A stretch of DNA of 44,527 nucleotides from Sphingobacterium sp. (lineage in GTDB: Bacteria > Bacteroidota > Bacteroidia > Sphingobacteriales > Sphingobacteriaceae). The stretch is taken from the NCBI GenBank assembly GCA_031277685.1, contig JAITLV010000155.1, positions 1-44,527 on the forward strand, written 5' to 3'. The translations under genes were made by a program, and so were the position numbers. The notes below the pieces were generated by a model, which searched no databases, was not told the DNA's origin, and was given only the letters and a program-made list of their open reading frames with translations. Positions 7,996 through 16,441 of this stretch are shown piece by piece. Within the stretch, counting starts at the first letter, position 1. The number at the start of each line of letters is the position of its first letter.

Positions 7996-8991
7996 ATGCA
8001 AGAATTACCTCTAAATTTACCAGAAGGCTCACGTAAAGAAGTGATGGCCTACTTGGAGCCTTTCATGTTAAATGAAATGAGCGAATACCTGAAGCCTGTA
8101 GAAGAAATGTGGCAGCCTGCTGATTTCCTTCCAGACGCTTCTAGGGATACTTTTTTTGAGGAAATCAGAGATTTACAAGAAAGCGCCAAAGAACTTTCAT
8201 ATGATTTGGTAGCCGTATTAATTGGTGATACAATTACTGAAGAAGCCCTTCCAACCTACGAATCTTGGTTGACAATGGTTGAAGATGTTGATAAAAATGA
8301 ACAAGGTGGATGGATGAAATGGGTTCGTGCATGGACTGCAGAAGAAAACCGTCACGGAGATCTATTGAACAGATACCTTTACCTATCAGGAAGATTAGAC
8401 ATGCGTCAATTTGAAATGTCTACACAATACCTAATACAGGACGGTTTTGATATTGGCACTGGTGCTGACCCTTACCGTAACTTTATATATACTTCATTTC
8501 AGGAACTTGCGACAAATGTATCCCATCGTCGGGTATCGGGGCTTTCTAAAAAAAGCGGGGATAAACTTTTGGCAAAAATGTGCGGTGTCATTGCAGCGGA
8601 TGAGGCACGACACGCCAAAGCGTACATGTCTTTTATATCGAAAGCCTTTACAGTAGATCCCAGCGAGGTCATGATCGCATTTGAAGATATGATGCGCAAG
8701 AAAATCGTTATGCCAGCGCAGTTTTTGAGAGAAGCAGGCGAACCTCAGGGAGAAGCCTTTGCACATTTTTCAGATGCGGCTCAACGACTTGGTGTATATA
8801 CGGCATTGGATTATGTGGATATCTTAAAAGAACTTAATAATGAATGGAAGATTGATCAGGTTTCGGGCTTGAACGATAAAGGTGAGAAAGCGAGAGATTA
8901 CCTCTTAAAATTACCTGATCGCTTGGCAAGATTAGCTGACCGCATGAAAGTTCCTGAGAAAGAATATAAATTCAAATGGATTTACGGATAA
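7996..8991 (+). CDS. Acyl-ACP desaturase (soluble diiron, FAB2 type)
   Basis: The protein should introduce a cis double bond into acyl-ACP, giving unsaturated fatty acids for membrane lipids, with ferredoxin as electron donor. From the ATG at 7996 it has 331 residues. The two diiron signatures are EENRHG (116-121) and DEARHA (202-207), the hallmark of plant stearoyl-ACP desaturase and its bacterial relatives. The N-terminal third contains the usual helical stretch ELSYDLVAVLIGDTITEEALPTY. The upstream TTG at 7966 was rejected because it overlaps the promoter element. A terminator follows immediately. The gene stands alone. Confidence 0.92.
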   Translation: MQELPLNLPEGSRKEVMAYLEPFMLNEMSEYLKPVEEMWQPADFLPDASRDTFFEEIRDLQESAKELSYDLVAVLIGDTITEEALPTYESWLTMVEDVDKNEQGGWMKWVRAWTAEENRHGDLLNRYLYLSGRLDMRQFEMSTQYLIQDGFDIGTGADPYRNFIYTSFQELATNVSHRRVSGLSKKSGDKLLAKMCGVIAADEARHAKAYMSFISKAFTVDPSEVMIAFEDMMRKKIVMPAQFLREAGEPQGEAFAHFSDAAQRLGVYTALDYVDILKELNNEWKIDQVSGLNDKGEKARDYLLKLPDRLARLADRMKVPEKEYKFKWIYG

Positions 8992-8992
8992 A

Positions 8993-9028
8993 CAAAAAAG
9001 CTTGACTATGAAAAGTCAAGCTTTTTTG
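8993..9028. terminator. Terminator of the desaturase gene
   Basis: Perfect 15-bp inverted repeat (8993-9007 with 9014-9028) and a T run, 2 nt after the stop codon. Confidence 0.92.
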
Positions 9029-9039
9029 TTTACTGTCAT

Positions 9040-9400
9040 CTTCTCGAATTCTACGATACTCTTACCCTATATCCGCCGTCTTATTTATACCCTAAGAAAA
9101 TCAGAATTCTTACTATCAAAGCCGATAAAGCATAAATTTTCGGAACAGAGTCCGAGTATCGTACACTATTCGACTATCCTTCGCCTATACTTCGGGACAT
9201 AATCATTCCTTCTTCGTACTTCAGAGGATATGTGAGCAGGATGCCACCCATGTGTTTACGTCATATTTCCGTGTCTAACACGGACTCACCACGGACTCAT
9301 GTCGCACGCACCACGGTCGCAGTGTGACGCAAGCATGGAGATGTCCCGAAGCAGACACGAAGCATCCCCCTAAGAGATTACGATCATCAAGTACAATAAT
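9040..9400. other. Non-coding stretch rich in inverted repeats
   Basis: The 551 bp between the desaturase and the next gene contain no convincing coding region. They are richer in G+C than the neighbouring spacers and show several pairings: TACGATACTC (9052-9061) with GAGTATCGTA (9154-9163), CTTCGGGACAT (9190-9200) with ATGTCCCGAAG (9341-9351), and a compact hairpin CCGTGT-CTA-ACACGG (9269-9283). GGACTCA also occurs as a direct repeat near 9283-9299. This could be a structured RNA, a decayed repeat element or a MITE remnant; the sequence alone does not decide. Confidence 0.5.
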
Positions 9401-9414
9401 AAGATTATACTTAA

Positions 9415-9450
9415 CGAAAAAAGGAGTAACCTTGTTAAGTTACTCCTTCT
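9415..9450 (-). terminator. Terminator of the first POT gene
   Basis: Perfect 10-bp stem AAGGAGTAAC with GTTACTCCTT (9421-9430, 9439-9448). On the minus strand it is followed by a T run. It lies about 95 nt downstream of the POT stop codon at 9543. Confidence 0.82.
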
Positions 9451-9542
9451 TTATATAGATCCAGTCACTGACTAGATGCTCAGTCCAAATTGTTACAAAA
9501 ACTGTCAGGACTAGGCTCCTTTAGTACATGTTGGTTTTGGGA

Positions 9543-11072
9543 TTATTTTACATTCCCCATCAGTTTGCGAACAACGGGTGACAATGCGATCAACACCACT
9601 CCTGCAATTAAAGAATACAAACCTAACTGTTTGTAACTCTCAGTATACGTCACTAAGTTATCCGCTAATGAACTTCCTTCTTTCGCCTCTGCCATACTCG
9701 CGCCAATCAATCCTGCGACATATTGTCCATAAGCACTTGCCAGAAACCACATCCCCATCATAATACCCTGTAACCTCGCCGGAGAAAGTTTCGTCATGAT
9801 GGAAAGTCCAATCGGTGAAAGACAAAGCTCCCCGACAGTGATGACTAATAACGCAAGTGTGAAGATATCCAGTGAAGTCATGCCTTCATGGGCAAACAAA
9901 CGTGTCGCAAAAAGTACATAGTATCCTAAACCCAAGAAAACAAAACCTAGACCAAACTTAATGATCGTATTCGGTTCGAGTTTACGTTTCCCCAACCAAA
10001 TCCAGAATAGACCAAATAATGGTGCTAAGGCGATAATAAATAAAGCACCGCCAGAATTATTGACACCATTTGGATCGAGCGTCACTACACCAAGTAAAGA
10101 ATCATTTAGATGTTTGGCAGCAAAGATGCTTAAAGAACCTCCACTTTGCTCATATATCCCCCAGAAGATGATGGAAAACAAGATAAACACCAACGCAGCA
10201 ATTAACTTCTTTCTTTCTTCTCTGGTCACTTTGGACATTTCATAAAACAGATACAACAGTGTCAATGGCCCAATGGTATACATAAAATAGTCCGTATATT
10301 GGGTTTTCGATACCATGATCTGAATAACTGGTATAAAGATCAATGTCAATATATATACAGCATATTCAACCCATTTTGGCAACGCTTTTGTTTTAACAAT
10401 TGCTTCAGGGTCTCCCGGTTGAAGCCCAATAGGTCCGAGATGCCTTTTGGTAAAGTGAAAATTAATCAGACTCGCCAACATCCCTACTGCCGCTAAACCA
10501 AAAGCTACATTCCAACGATGTGCCTCAGAGATAATTGAAGTCAACATGTATCCTTTACCGATGGCGACACAAACATAGCCTCCCAAAAATGCACCTAAAT
10601 TTATACCGGCATAGAACAACGAGAAACCACCATCACGACGGGTATCCCCATCACGGTAAAGTTCTCCCACCATCGTGGAGATATTGGGTTTAAAGAATCC
10701 TGTACCAATAATGATAAATGAGAGACCAAAAAAGAAATATTCATGTGGATCAGCCGCCAGGAAAAGACTTCCTACGATCATCAATAAGCCACCCCAGAAC
10801 AATGATTTTCTAAAACCTAAAATCTTATCGGCAAAAAGCCCACCGATAAATGTAAACGCATAAACAAATGCCTGGGTAGCCCCATACTGCAAATTAGCTT
10901 CCTTCTCTGCAAAATTCAGTTGTGTGATCATAAAGAACACCAACATGCCCCGCATGCCATAAAAGCAAAATCGCTCCCACATTTCTGAAAAGAACAGGCT
11001 CCAGATCTGCCTTGGGTACTTTCCTTTAAAATTTTGAATCTCCTCTAACGACTCGCGTGTACTCGCCTCCAT
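9543..11072 (-). CDS. POT-family proton-coupled oligopeptide transporter (copy 1)
   Basis: An inner-membrane MFS carrier that should import di- or tripeptides with protons. The 509-residue protein has the POT signature in the first helix, EMWERFCFYGMR, a variant of ExxERFxYY with Phe at the first tyrosine. Further family blocks are GGLFADKILGFRKS, GTGFFKPNISTMVGELY and YAGINLGAFLGGY. About 14 hydrophobic segments are visible. An ATG at 11072 was chosen; a TTG at 11093 would extend the protein by 7 residues but begins at the edge of the upstream terminator. It follows a second POT gene on the same strand with a hairpin in between. Confidence 0.9.
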   Translation of the reverse strand: MEASTRESLEEIQNFKGKYPRQIWSLFFSEMWERFCFYGMRGMLVFFMITQLNFAEKEANLQYGATQAFVYAFTFIGGLFADKILGFRKSLFWGGLLMIVGSLFLAADPHEYFFFGLSFIIIGTGFFKPNISTMVGELYRDGDTRRDGGFSLFYAGINLGAFLGGYVCVAIGKGYMLTSIISEAHRWNVAFGLAAVGMLASLINFHFTKRHLGPIGLQPGDPEAIVKTKALPKWVEYAVYILTLIFIPVIQIMVSKTQYTDYFMYTIGPLTLLYLFYEMSKVTREERKKLIAALVFILFSIIFWGIYEQSGGSLSIFAAKHLNDSLLGVVTLDPNGVNNSGGALFIIALAPLFGLFWIWLGKRKLEPNTIIKFGLGFVFLGLGYYVLFATRLFAHEGMTSLDIFTLALLVITVGELCLSPIGLSIMTKLSPARLQGIMMGMWFLASAYGQYVAGLIGASMAEAKEGSSLADNLVTYTESYKQLGLYSLIAGVVLIALSPVVRKLMGNVK

Positions 11073-11091
11073 ACTGTATTTATTATTAATC

Positions 11092-11119
11092 AAAAAAGCT
11101 TCTTTTGCAAAAGAAGCTT
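11092..11119 (-). terminator. Hairpin between the two tandem POT genes
   Basis: Perfect 11-bp inverted repeat (11096-11106 with 11109-11119) around GC, with a T run on the minus strand. It ends the upstream POT gene but is only about 20 nt before the ATG of the next one, so it may work as a partial terminator or attenuator. Confidence 0.82.
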
Positions 11120-11128
11120 ATATAGTTA

Positions 11129-12904
11129 TTATTTAATTCCGTGCATCAATCTTTTAATCAAAGGATTGAACAACATAACAAGCAATCCTGCTAAAGCCGG
11201 AATAGCCGTAAATAGAAAGAAAAAGTGGCTCAACGAGTACTCCTGTTGGATTGTTTCTACTTGTCCTCCCAATACTGCCGCAACCTTCTGTGCGATCGCG
11301 ATAGCCAAGTACCAGATTCCAAACATAAAGGCCAACATCCGGGCTGGAACCAGTTTGGAAACATAAGATAAGCCTACCGGAGAAATAAACAGCTCACCTA
11401 ATGTATGGAACAAATAAGTCAAAACAAGAAATACCATCGAAATTTTCACTCCTGGCGCTATTCCCCAAGAACCTAGTCCGATAATCAGGAATCCTATCGC
11501 AACCAAAATCAAACCAAAACCGTATTTAAACGCTGCTGATGGGTTATATTTAGACTCCCAGATCTTAGATACCGTCGAGGCTAATGCAATAATGAAGAAA
11601 GAGTTAAGGATCGAAAACCAAGACACTTTAATTTCAGATGCTTCTTTATTAAATTCTTGGTAAAGCATCCAGATTGCCGCGCCCCAAATTAATCCAAAAC
11701 AGACGAACAAAACAACATTAGATATCGCGATCTTATCCCAAGTTACCTTTGCAAGCTTTATTAAGACCCAGCTAATGATGGTGAGCGGTACGATAGTCAA
11801 TAAACCGTTGACCACGTTAAAGGTCGTCAATGCGGTACCTGTAAGCGCCCTATCAATATTATCGCGCGCCACAATAACCAATGACGTTGCTCCTTGTTCA
11901 AAACTCATGAAAAAGAAAATAAGGAAAAACGCCAAAAGCACAACAGCAAACATTCTATCGCGAACAGTTTTGTCATAGCGCAGAATTCGGGAAACGATCA
12001 AGTATATAAACAAGATCAAGGCAGCGATGACCATGATATATTGACCTCTTAGAAAAGCGGTATCCAATCCGGCGAAAACATCAACGATACCATTTTTCGA
12101 CAACGGATCATTAAAAGCATAGACGAATCCAATAATAGATACAATAGCGATCAGTACATAATCTTTTAGCGTAAACGGATTTTTAGTATCGGTATCACTA
12201 ACAACGGTTTCTTTCTTTTCTCCAGCAACAGATTTATCCAAAATACCAAGATTACCCATCAGTGGTTTCGCAAAAACAAATTGCAATGTACCCAGCAACA
12301 TAAAAATACCAGCCAATCCAAAGCCCCAATGCCATCCATAGGTTTCGGCGATGTAACCGCAGAGCATCATACCAAAGAAAGCACCGGCATTGACACCCAT
12401 ATAGAATATTGTATATGCGCCATCCTTCTTTTCAGGGAGATCTTTGTACATTTCACCAAGGATAGAAGGCATATTTGGCTTGAAAAATCCTGTTCCAATG
12501 ACTAGACAGATCAGTCCTAAGAAAAACATAATAGCCGTATCAAAAGCCATTGCAGCATGCCCTAAGGTCATAATTGCTGAACCAATAATAACTGCTTTAC
12601 GGGATCCGATGTATTTATCGGCGATAATTCCACCAAGAATTGGTGTCAAATAGAGCATCATTGCATAGGTTCCATACAACGCTCCTGCTTGTTGAGCAGT
12701 CCAGGCCCAACCAGAGAAAGGGCTCCCTTGAATAACTGCAGCAGTTAAGAATTGCATTAATAGCACACGCATTCCGTAGAACGAGAATCGTTCCCACATC
12801 TCCGTAAAGAAAAGTACGAACAGCCCTGAACGCTGTCCCAATACATTCGATTTAAAAAAATCAGTAGACGGGCTAGTCGTGATATCCCCGTTTAGTCTCC
12901 CCAT
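11129..12904 (-). CDS. POT-family proton-coupled oligopeptide transporter (copy 2, long form)
   Basis: A 591-residue inner-membrane peptide carrier of the POT/PTR2 family. The first-helix signature is EMWERFSFYGMR, again with Phe in place of the first Tyr. GTGFFKPNMPSILGEMY and YMGVNAGAFFGMMLCGYIAE are the expected family blocks. It is about 60-80 residues longer than the other three copies, mainly through a longer N-terminus and an extended central loop and helix region around 225-300. The start is an ATG. The gene lies upstream of copy 1 in the same direction. Substrate preference among peptides cannot be read from the sequence. Confidence 0.9.
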   Translation of the reverse strand: MGRLNGDITTSPSTDFFKSNVLGQRSGLFVLFFTEMWERFSFYGMRVLLMQFLTAAVIQGSPFSGWAWTAQQAGALYGTYAMMLYLTPILGGIIADKYIGSRKAVIIGSAIMTLGHAAMAFDTAIMFFLGLICLVIGTGFFKPNMPSILGEMYKDLPEKKDGAYTIFYMGVNAGAFFGMMLCGYIAETYGWHWGFGLAGIFMLLGTLQFVFAKPLMGNLGILDKSVAGEKKETVVSDTDTKNPFTLKDYVLIAIVSIIGFVYAFNDPLSKNGIVDVFAGLDTAFLRGQYIMVIAALILFIYLIVSRILRYDKTVRDRMFAVVLLAFFLIFFFMSFEQGATSLVIVARDNIDRALTGTALTTFNVVNGLLTIVPLTIISWVLIKLAKVTWDKIAISNVVLFVCFGLIWGAAIWMLYQEFNKEASEIKVSWFSILNSFFIIALASTVSKIWESKYNPSAAFKYGFGLILVAIGFLIIGLGSWGIAPGVKISMVFLVLTYLFHTLGELFISPVGLSYVSKLVPARMLAFMFGIWYLAIAIAQKVAAVLGGQVETIQQEYSLSHFFFLFTAIPALAGLLVMLFNPLIKRLMHGIK

Positions 12905-12987
12905 AAGTAATCAACCTTTATTTTTATAAAATACTTACAAAGAAACAAAAACAAAATCACTTTTGACCAAAATAAAGTTGCATAAAC

Positions 12988-13018
12988 AAAAAAAGGCAAC
13001 CCATTTGGATTGCCTTTT
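12988..13018 (-). terminator. Terminator of the XRE regulator gene
   Basis: Stem AAAAGGCAA with TTGCCTTTT (12991-12999, 13010-13018), with further CC/GG pairing in the loop and a T run on the minus strand, 20 nt after the stop at 13040. Confidence 0.8.
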
Positions 13019-13039
13019 CAGTAACATTTTTAATATGCC

Positions 13040-13369
13040 CTATCTTTTGTGCAATTGCTCGTAAAGATCAATGACCTTTTTCTGAAGTTCGATAACTTCG
13101 CCATCACGTAGTTGCAGCTTTTGCGTTAACGCATTGACTTCATTGACATACTCTTTATCCTCTTCTGAATCAGAAGTAGATAGTAGTTGAACAACTGTCA
13201 AATTGAATAATTTTGAAATTTGATTTAGGCGAGACAGATTCACATCTGTAATCCCTGTTTCAATTTTAGAAAATGCAGGGATTGAGATATCCAATCGCTT
13301 TGCAACATCCTCTTGACTCCACCCTTTTTGGTGTCTAAGTAATCTAATTTTTTTTCCTAATGCATTCAT
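13040..13369 (-). CDS. XRE-family transcriptional regulator
   Basis: A 109-residue DNA-binding protein. Residues 6-60 form a Cro/CI-type helix-turn-helix (IRLLRHQKGWSQEDVAKRLDISIPAFSKIETG). Residues 70-109 are predicted as a coiled coil with heptad-like spacing, probably a dimerisation arm rather than a ligand domain. It lies downstream of the mpl operon with a 65-nt gap holding its own promoter element. It has no partner toxin gene beside it, so a toxin-antitoxin role is not supported. Targets are unknown. Confidence 0.87.
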   Translation of the reverse strand: MNALGKKIRLLRHQKGWSQEDVAKRLDISIPAFSKIETGITDVNLSRLNQISKLFNLTVVQLLSTSDSEEDKEYVNEVNALTQKLQLRDGEVIELQKKVIDLYEQLHKR

Positions 13370-13386
13370 CTGGTAGATATTTTAAA

Positions 13387-13394
13387 CAAATGTA
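13387..13394 (-). promoter_or_regulatory. -7 element of the XRE regulator gene
   Basis: Minus-strand TACATTTG matches TAnnTTTG and lies 17 nt before the ATG. The -33 region is not close to consensus. Confidence 0.45.
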
Positions 13395-13434
13395 GCAAAT
13401 AAAAATTAATTTACATTAAATTATATTTTTTTCT

Positions 13435-14805
13435 CTAAAAATCCCTGAAAAATCGATCAGCAAGCACGGATAGATTAACCCCATTATAATTATTTAAACT
13501 CATAAGTAGTAAATTGTAACCTCTAGATTTAACCCCATCCAAAAAAGAATACAGCCCATCTAAACTTACAACAACCTCTAAATCAGGATTATTAAAACTT
13601 TTCTTAATATTCTCTGGAACACTTTCAATATCCTTGTTAAGTTCCTTACAGGAGTTGATATTCACGTAGACTACAGAGACATCCGACTCACGCATGGAGT
13701 CTGCATATTGTAACAAAAAGGATGAATCCAAACTATCATACGAGTTTAATTCGATAATTGTGACCAGTTTCTGATTAGGAAATTGTTCTTTTACAGCGTG
13801 AATACTCGACCGGACTTTATCCGCATTACAAGCATAATCCTGATAGACTACAGATCCTTCCGAACTGGCAACAAACTCCAAATAACGGATCGATGTATTA
13901 AAGCTTTTTATTGCATCAAAGAATTCTTGCTTTTTGATCCCCAGCCATTCACAGACCGTATAAGCTCCAGCAATATTTGACAGATTATGTTTTCCGAATA
14001 CTTGTAAAGGCACTTCTCCGTCTGCTGTATTGAGATAGGTAACACCTTTATTGATTGTATAATCGGGTATTTTATAGCCATGTCGGTTAATTTTACAGTC
14101 TTTGGTATCCTGTAAAACTTTTTGGAGAACAACATCTTCCTTATTGTAAATTAGTGTTCCTTTAGCAGGTATGGAGTCAATAAAATCTTCAAATTGTTTA
14201 ATATATTCCTCTTTGGATATTTTAGAATTAAATTCATTCCATACGATACCCGAAATTAAGGCAATATTAGGCTTATAGTATAAAAATTTAGACTTGGGAT
14301 CAATTTTAGACGAAACATATTCATCTCCTTCGATAATAATAATCTTATTATGCTTAGTAATATCTACAAGTTTATCAAAACCTCTTAATTGGGCTCCTAC
14401 TAAATAATCAAAATCTTTACCTAAGAAGCGCATCACATGCATGACCATGCTCGTGATCGTTGTTTTCCCGTAGCTGCCTGCGATAACAACCCGGATTTTA
14501 TCCTGCGAGAGCTCTTGTATAAACTCAGGAAAAGAATAGATCTTGAGACCTAGCTCCTGTGCCCGCTTTAATTCGGGATTATCTGCTTGTGCATGTGCCC
14601 CCAAAATAACAGCATCAATATCTTCTGTCACCTTTTGGGTAAACCATCCCAACTGATCTGGCAATAACCCCGCTTCGATTAGATGAGAACGGGAAGGTTC
14701 CACAATCTGATCATCAGACCCAGTAATTTGGTGCCCTTGCTTTGCCAAAGAAATGGCAAGGTTATGCATCACACTACCACCTATCGCTATAAAATGAATA
14801 CGCAT
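13435..14805 (-). CDS. mpl: Murein peptide ligase Mpl
   Basis: Mpl joins recovered L-Ala-gamma-D-Glu-meso-DAP tripeptide to UDP-MurNAc, so peptidoglycan fragments are reused. The 456-residue length and the Mur-ligase order fit: an N-terminal Rossmann-like UDP-binding domain starting MRIHFIAIGGSVMHNLA, the ATP loop GSYGKTT (110-116), then EGDEY and a central IALISGIVWNEFN segment, and a C-terminal ligase domain. The ATP loop has Ser-Tyr where many Mur ligases have Thr-His. It is the last gene of a minus-strand operon with prmA, tpiA and the GlmU-like gene, 7 nt after prmA. PBP4 and a GH25 lysozyme elsewhere in the window are possible sources of fragments. Confidence 0.92.
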   Translation of the reverse strand: MRIHFIAIGGSVMHNLAISLAKQGHQITGSDDQIVEPSRSHLIEAGLLPDQLGWFTQKVTEDIDAVILGAHAQADNPELKRAQELGLKIYSFPEFIQELSQDKIRVVIAGSYGKTTITSMVMHVMRFLGKDFDYLVGAQLRGFDKLVDITKHNKIIIIEGDEYVSSKIDPKSKFLYYKPNIALISGIVWNEFNSKISKEEYIKQFEDFIDSIPAKGTLIYNKEDVVLQKVLQDTKDCKINRHGYKIPDYTINKGVTYLNTADGEVPLQVFGKHNLSNIAGAYTVCEWLGIKKQEFFDAIKSFNTSIRYLEFVASSEGSVVYQDYACNADKVRSSIHAVKEQFPNQKLVTIIELNSYDSLDSSFLLQYADSMRESDVSVVYVNINSCKELNKDIESVPENIKKSFNNPDLEVVVSLDGLYSFLDGVKSRGYNLLLMSLNNYNGVNLSVLADRFFRDF

Positions 14806-14812
14806 CGTTCTA

Positions 14813-15652
14813 TTACCGTTTCACAAATTTGGCTGCACACCAATTATTTAAAACTTTTTTGGAGATAAATTCAAAACCTAAAGAAACAGCGGCATTGCTT
14901 AACATCGCTAAATCTTCCTGTTCATAAAATCCACTTAAGTACAACTCTCCATTTTTATTGATACTTAAAGCATATTGTGGTAACTGCTCCAGCAAAATAT
15001 TTCGATTAATATTTGCCAAAATGACATCGAAGATCCGGTCTCTTAAAACCTCAAAGGAACCGCAAATAGCCTCAATGTTACCCACCTGATTAAGCGCACT
15101 ATTTTCTACCACACTTTCAACGCAGATTTCATCATAGTCTACCGCCAATACATCTTTTGCACCTTTTTTAGAGGCAAGTATCGCTAAGATACCGGTACCA
15201 CAACCCATGTCCAACACATGCTTGCCTTCAAAATCATTTTCCAAAATATACTGAAGCATCATAGATGTAGTCTGATGATGTCCAGTACCGAAAGACATTT
15301 TAGGGTCAATAATGATTTCATAGGGAAAATCAGGTTTTGTCTCATGAAATGTAGCACGTACATAACATTGCCCACCAACTTCAATAGGGTTAAAATTACT
15401 TTCCCAGAGTTTATTCCAATTCTGGTTTTCTATTTCCTGAATTTTATAAGCTACTTCAAGCCCCTCTTCAAGATTTAGCATCAACGTTTCTAATGCTTGC
15501 AAATCGAGATTTGCAGCAGGAATATATGCTGCAAATCCCGATTCGGTATCTTCAAAAGTATCAAAGCCAATGTCTGCCAGATCAGATACCAATAGATCTT
15601 TTTGCCATTCCTCTCCCGATAGCATTTGAAAGATAACCTCAATATATTTCAT
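14813..15652 (-). CDS. prmA: Ribosomal protein L11 methyltransferase
   Basis: PrmA uses S-adenosylmethionine to methylate lysines and the N-terminus of ribosomal protein uL11. The 279-residue protein has a small N-terminal alpha/beta domain, then FGTGHHQTT (121-129), a family-specific segment, and SAM motif I VLDMGCGTG (147-155). The catalytic-region block ILANINRNIL follows later. The gene lies 9 nt after tpiA and 7 nt before mpl in the same operon. Nothing unusual is seen. Confidence 0.94.
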   Translation of the reverse strand: MKYIEVIFQMLSGEEWQKDLLVSDLADIGFDTFEDTESGFAAYIPAANLDLQALETLMLNLEEGLEVAYKIQEIENQNWNKLWESNFNPIEVGGQCYVRATFHETKPDFPYEIIIDPKMSFGTGHHQTTSMMLQYILENDFEGKHVLDMGCGTGILAILASKKGAKDVLAVDYDEICVESVVENSALNQVGNIEAICGSFEVLRDRIFDVILANINRNILLEQLPQYALSINKNGELYLSGFYEQEDLAMLSNAAVSLGFEFISKKVLNNWCAAKFVKR

Positions 15653-15661
15653 TTCTAAAAA

Positions 15662-16429
15662 TTAGCCGTTAAACACCTTGGCAATGTCTATAAAATCTCT
15701 CGATTTCAAAGAAGCTCCTCCAATCAAACCACCGTCAATATCTGCCTGTGCAAATAAATCCTTTGCATTACCCGGATTACAAGATCCACCATAAAGGATA
15801 CTTGTATTATCGGCAGCTTCCTGTCCATATTTCTCCGCTACAACCTGACGGATAAATTGATGAACTTCCTGAGCCTGCTCTGGACTAGCTGTAAGTCCTG
15901 TACCAATTGCCCAAACGGGTTCATAAGCCAACACAACATTCGCGAAAGCTTCAACGGACAAATGAAACAATCCAGCCGTCAATTGTGTTTTAATTATTTC
16001 AAAGAAATCACCTGACTCACGCTCTTCTTTTGTTTCTCCGATACAAAAGATAGGTGTCAAGCCATGCTTTAGTGCGATATCCACTTTTGCAGCCAACAAC
16101 GCATCTGTTTCGCCAAAATAAGCACGTCTTTCAGAGTGACCTAAGATCACGTGAGAAGCACCGACCGATTTTACCTGACCAGCTGAAATTTCACCTGTGT
16201 ATGCTCCAGATTCTGCCTGATGAATATTTTGCGCGCCAATATGTACATTAGCAACATTCTTAGACAATTGCCCAAGACTTGACAAATGGATAAAAGGGCT
16301 ACAAACAACCAATTCTTGATTTCCAATTACCTCATCTTTGGCCATATTGATAATTTCAGAGAATAAACTTAATCCCGATTGATAGTCTAAATTCATTTTC
16401 CAATTACCAGCTACGATTTTCTTACGCAT
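15662..16429 (-). CDS. tpiA: Triosephosphate isomerase
   Basis: This glycolytic enzyme interconverts dihydroxyacetone phosphate and glyceraldehyde 3-phosphate. The 255-residue TIM barrel has the catalytic lysine K11 in GNWKMN, the histidine H98 in LGHSERR and the glutamate E170 in AYEPVWAIGTG. The phosphate-gripping loop 6 (WAIGTG) and the C-terminal LIGGASL block are intact. The gene starts 12 nt after the end of the GlmU-like gene and is followed by prmA after 9 nt, so it is co-transcribed with them. Confidence 0.97.
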   Translation of the reverse strand: MRKKIVAGNWKMNLDYQSGLSLFSEIINMAKDEVIGNQELVVCSPFIHLSSLGQLSKNVANVHIGAQNIHQAESGAYTGEISAGQVKSVGASHVILGHSERRAYFGETDALLAAKVDIALKHGLTPIFCIGETKEERESGDFFEIIKTQLTAGLFHLSVEAFANVVLAYEPVWAIGTGLTASPEQAQEVHQFIRQVVAEKYGQEAADNTSILYGGSCNPGNAKDLFAQADIDGGLIGGASLKSRDFIDIAKVFNG

Positions 16430-16441
16430 GATTTTTACGAT

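Noticed and set aside
13040..13369. Toxin-antitoxin system at the XRE regulator
   Set aside because: The neighbour is mpl, a metabolic gene, and no small toxin gene lies beside it.
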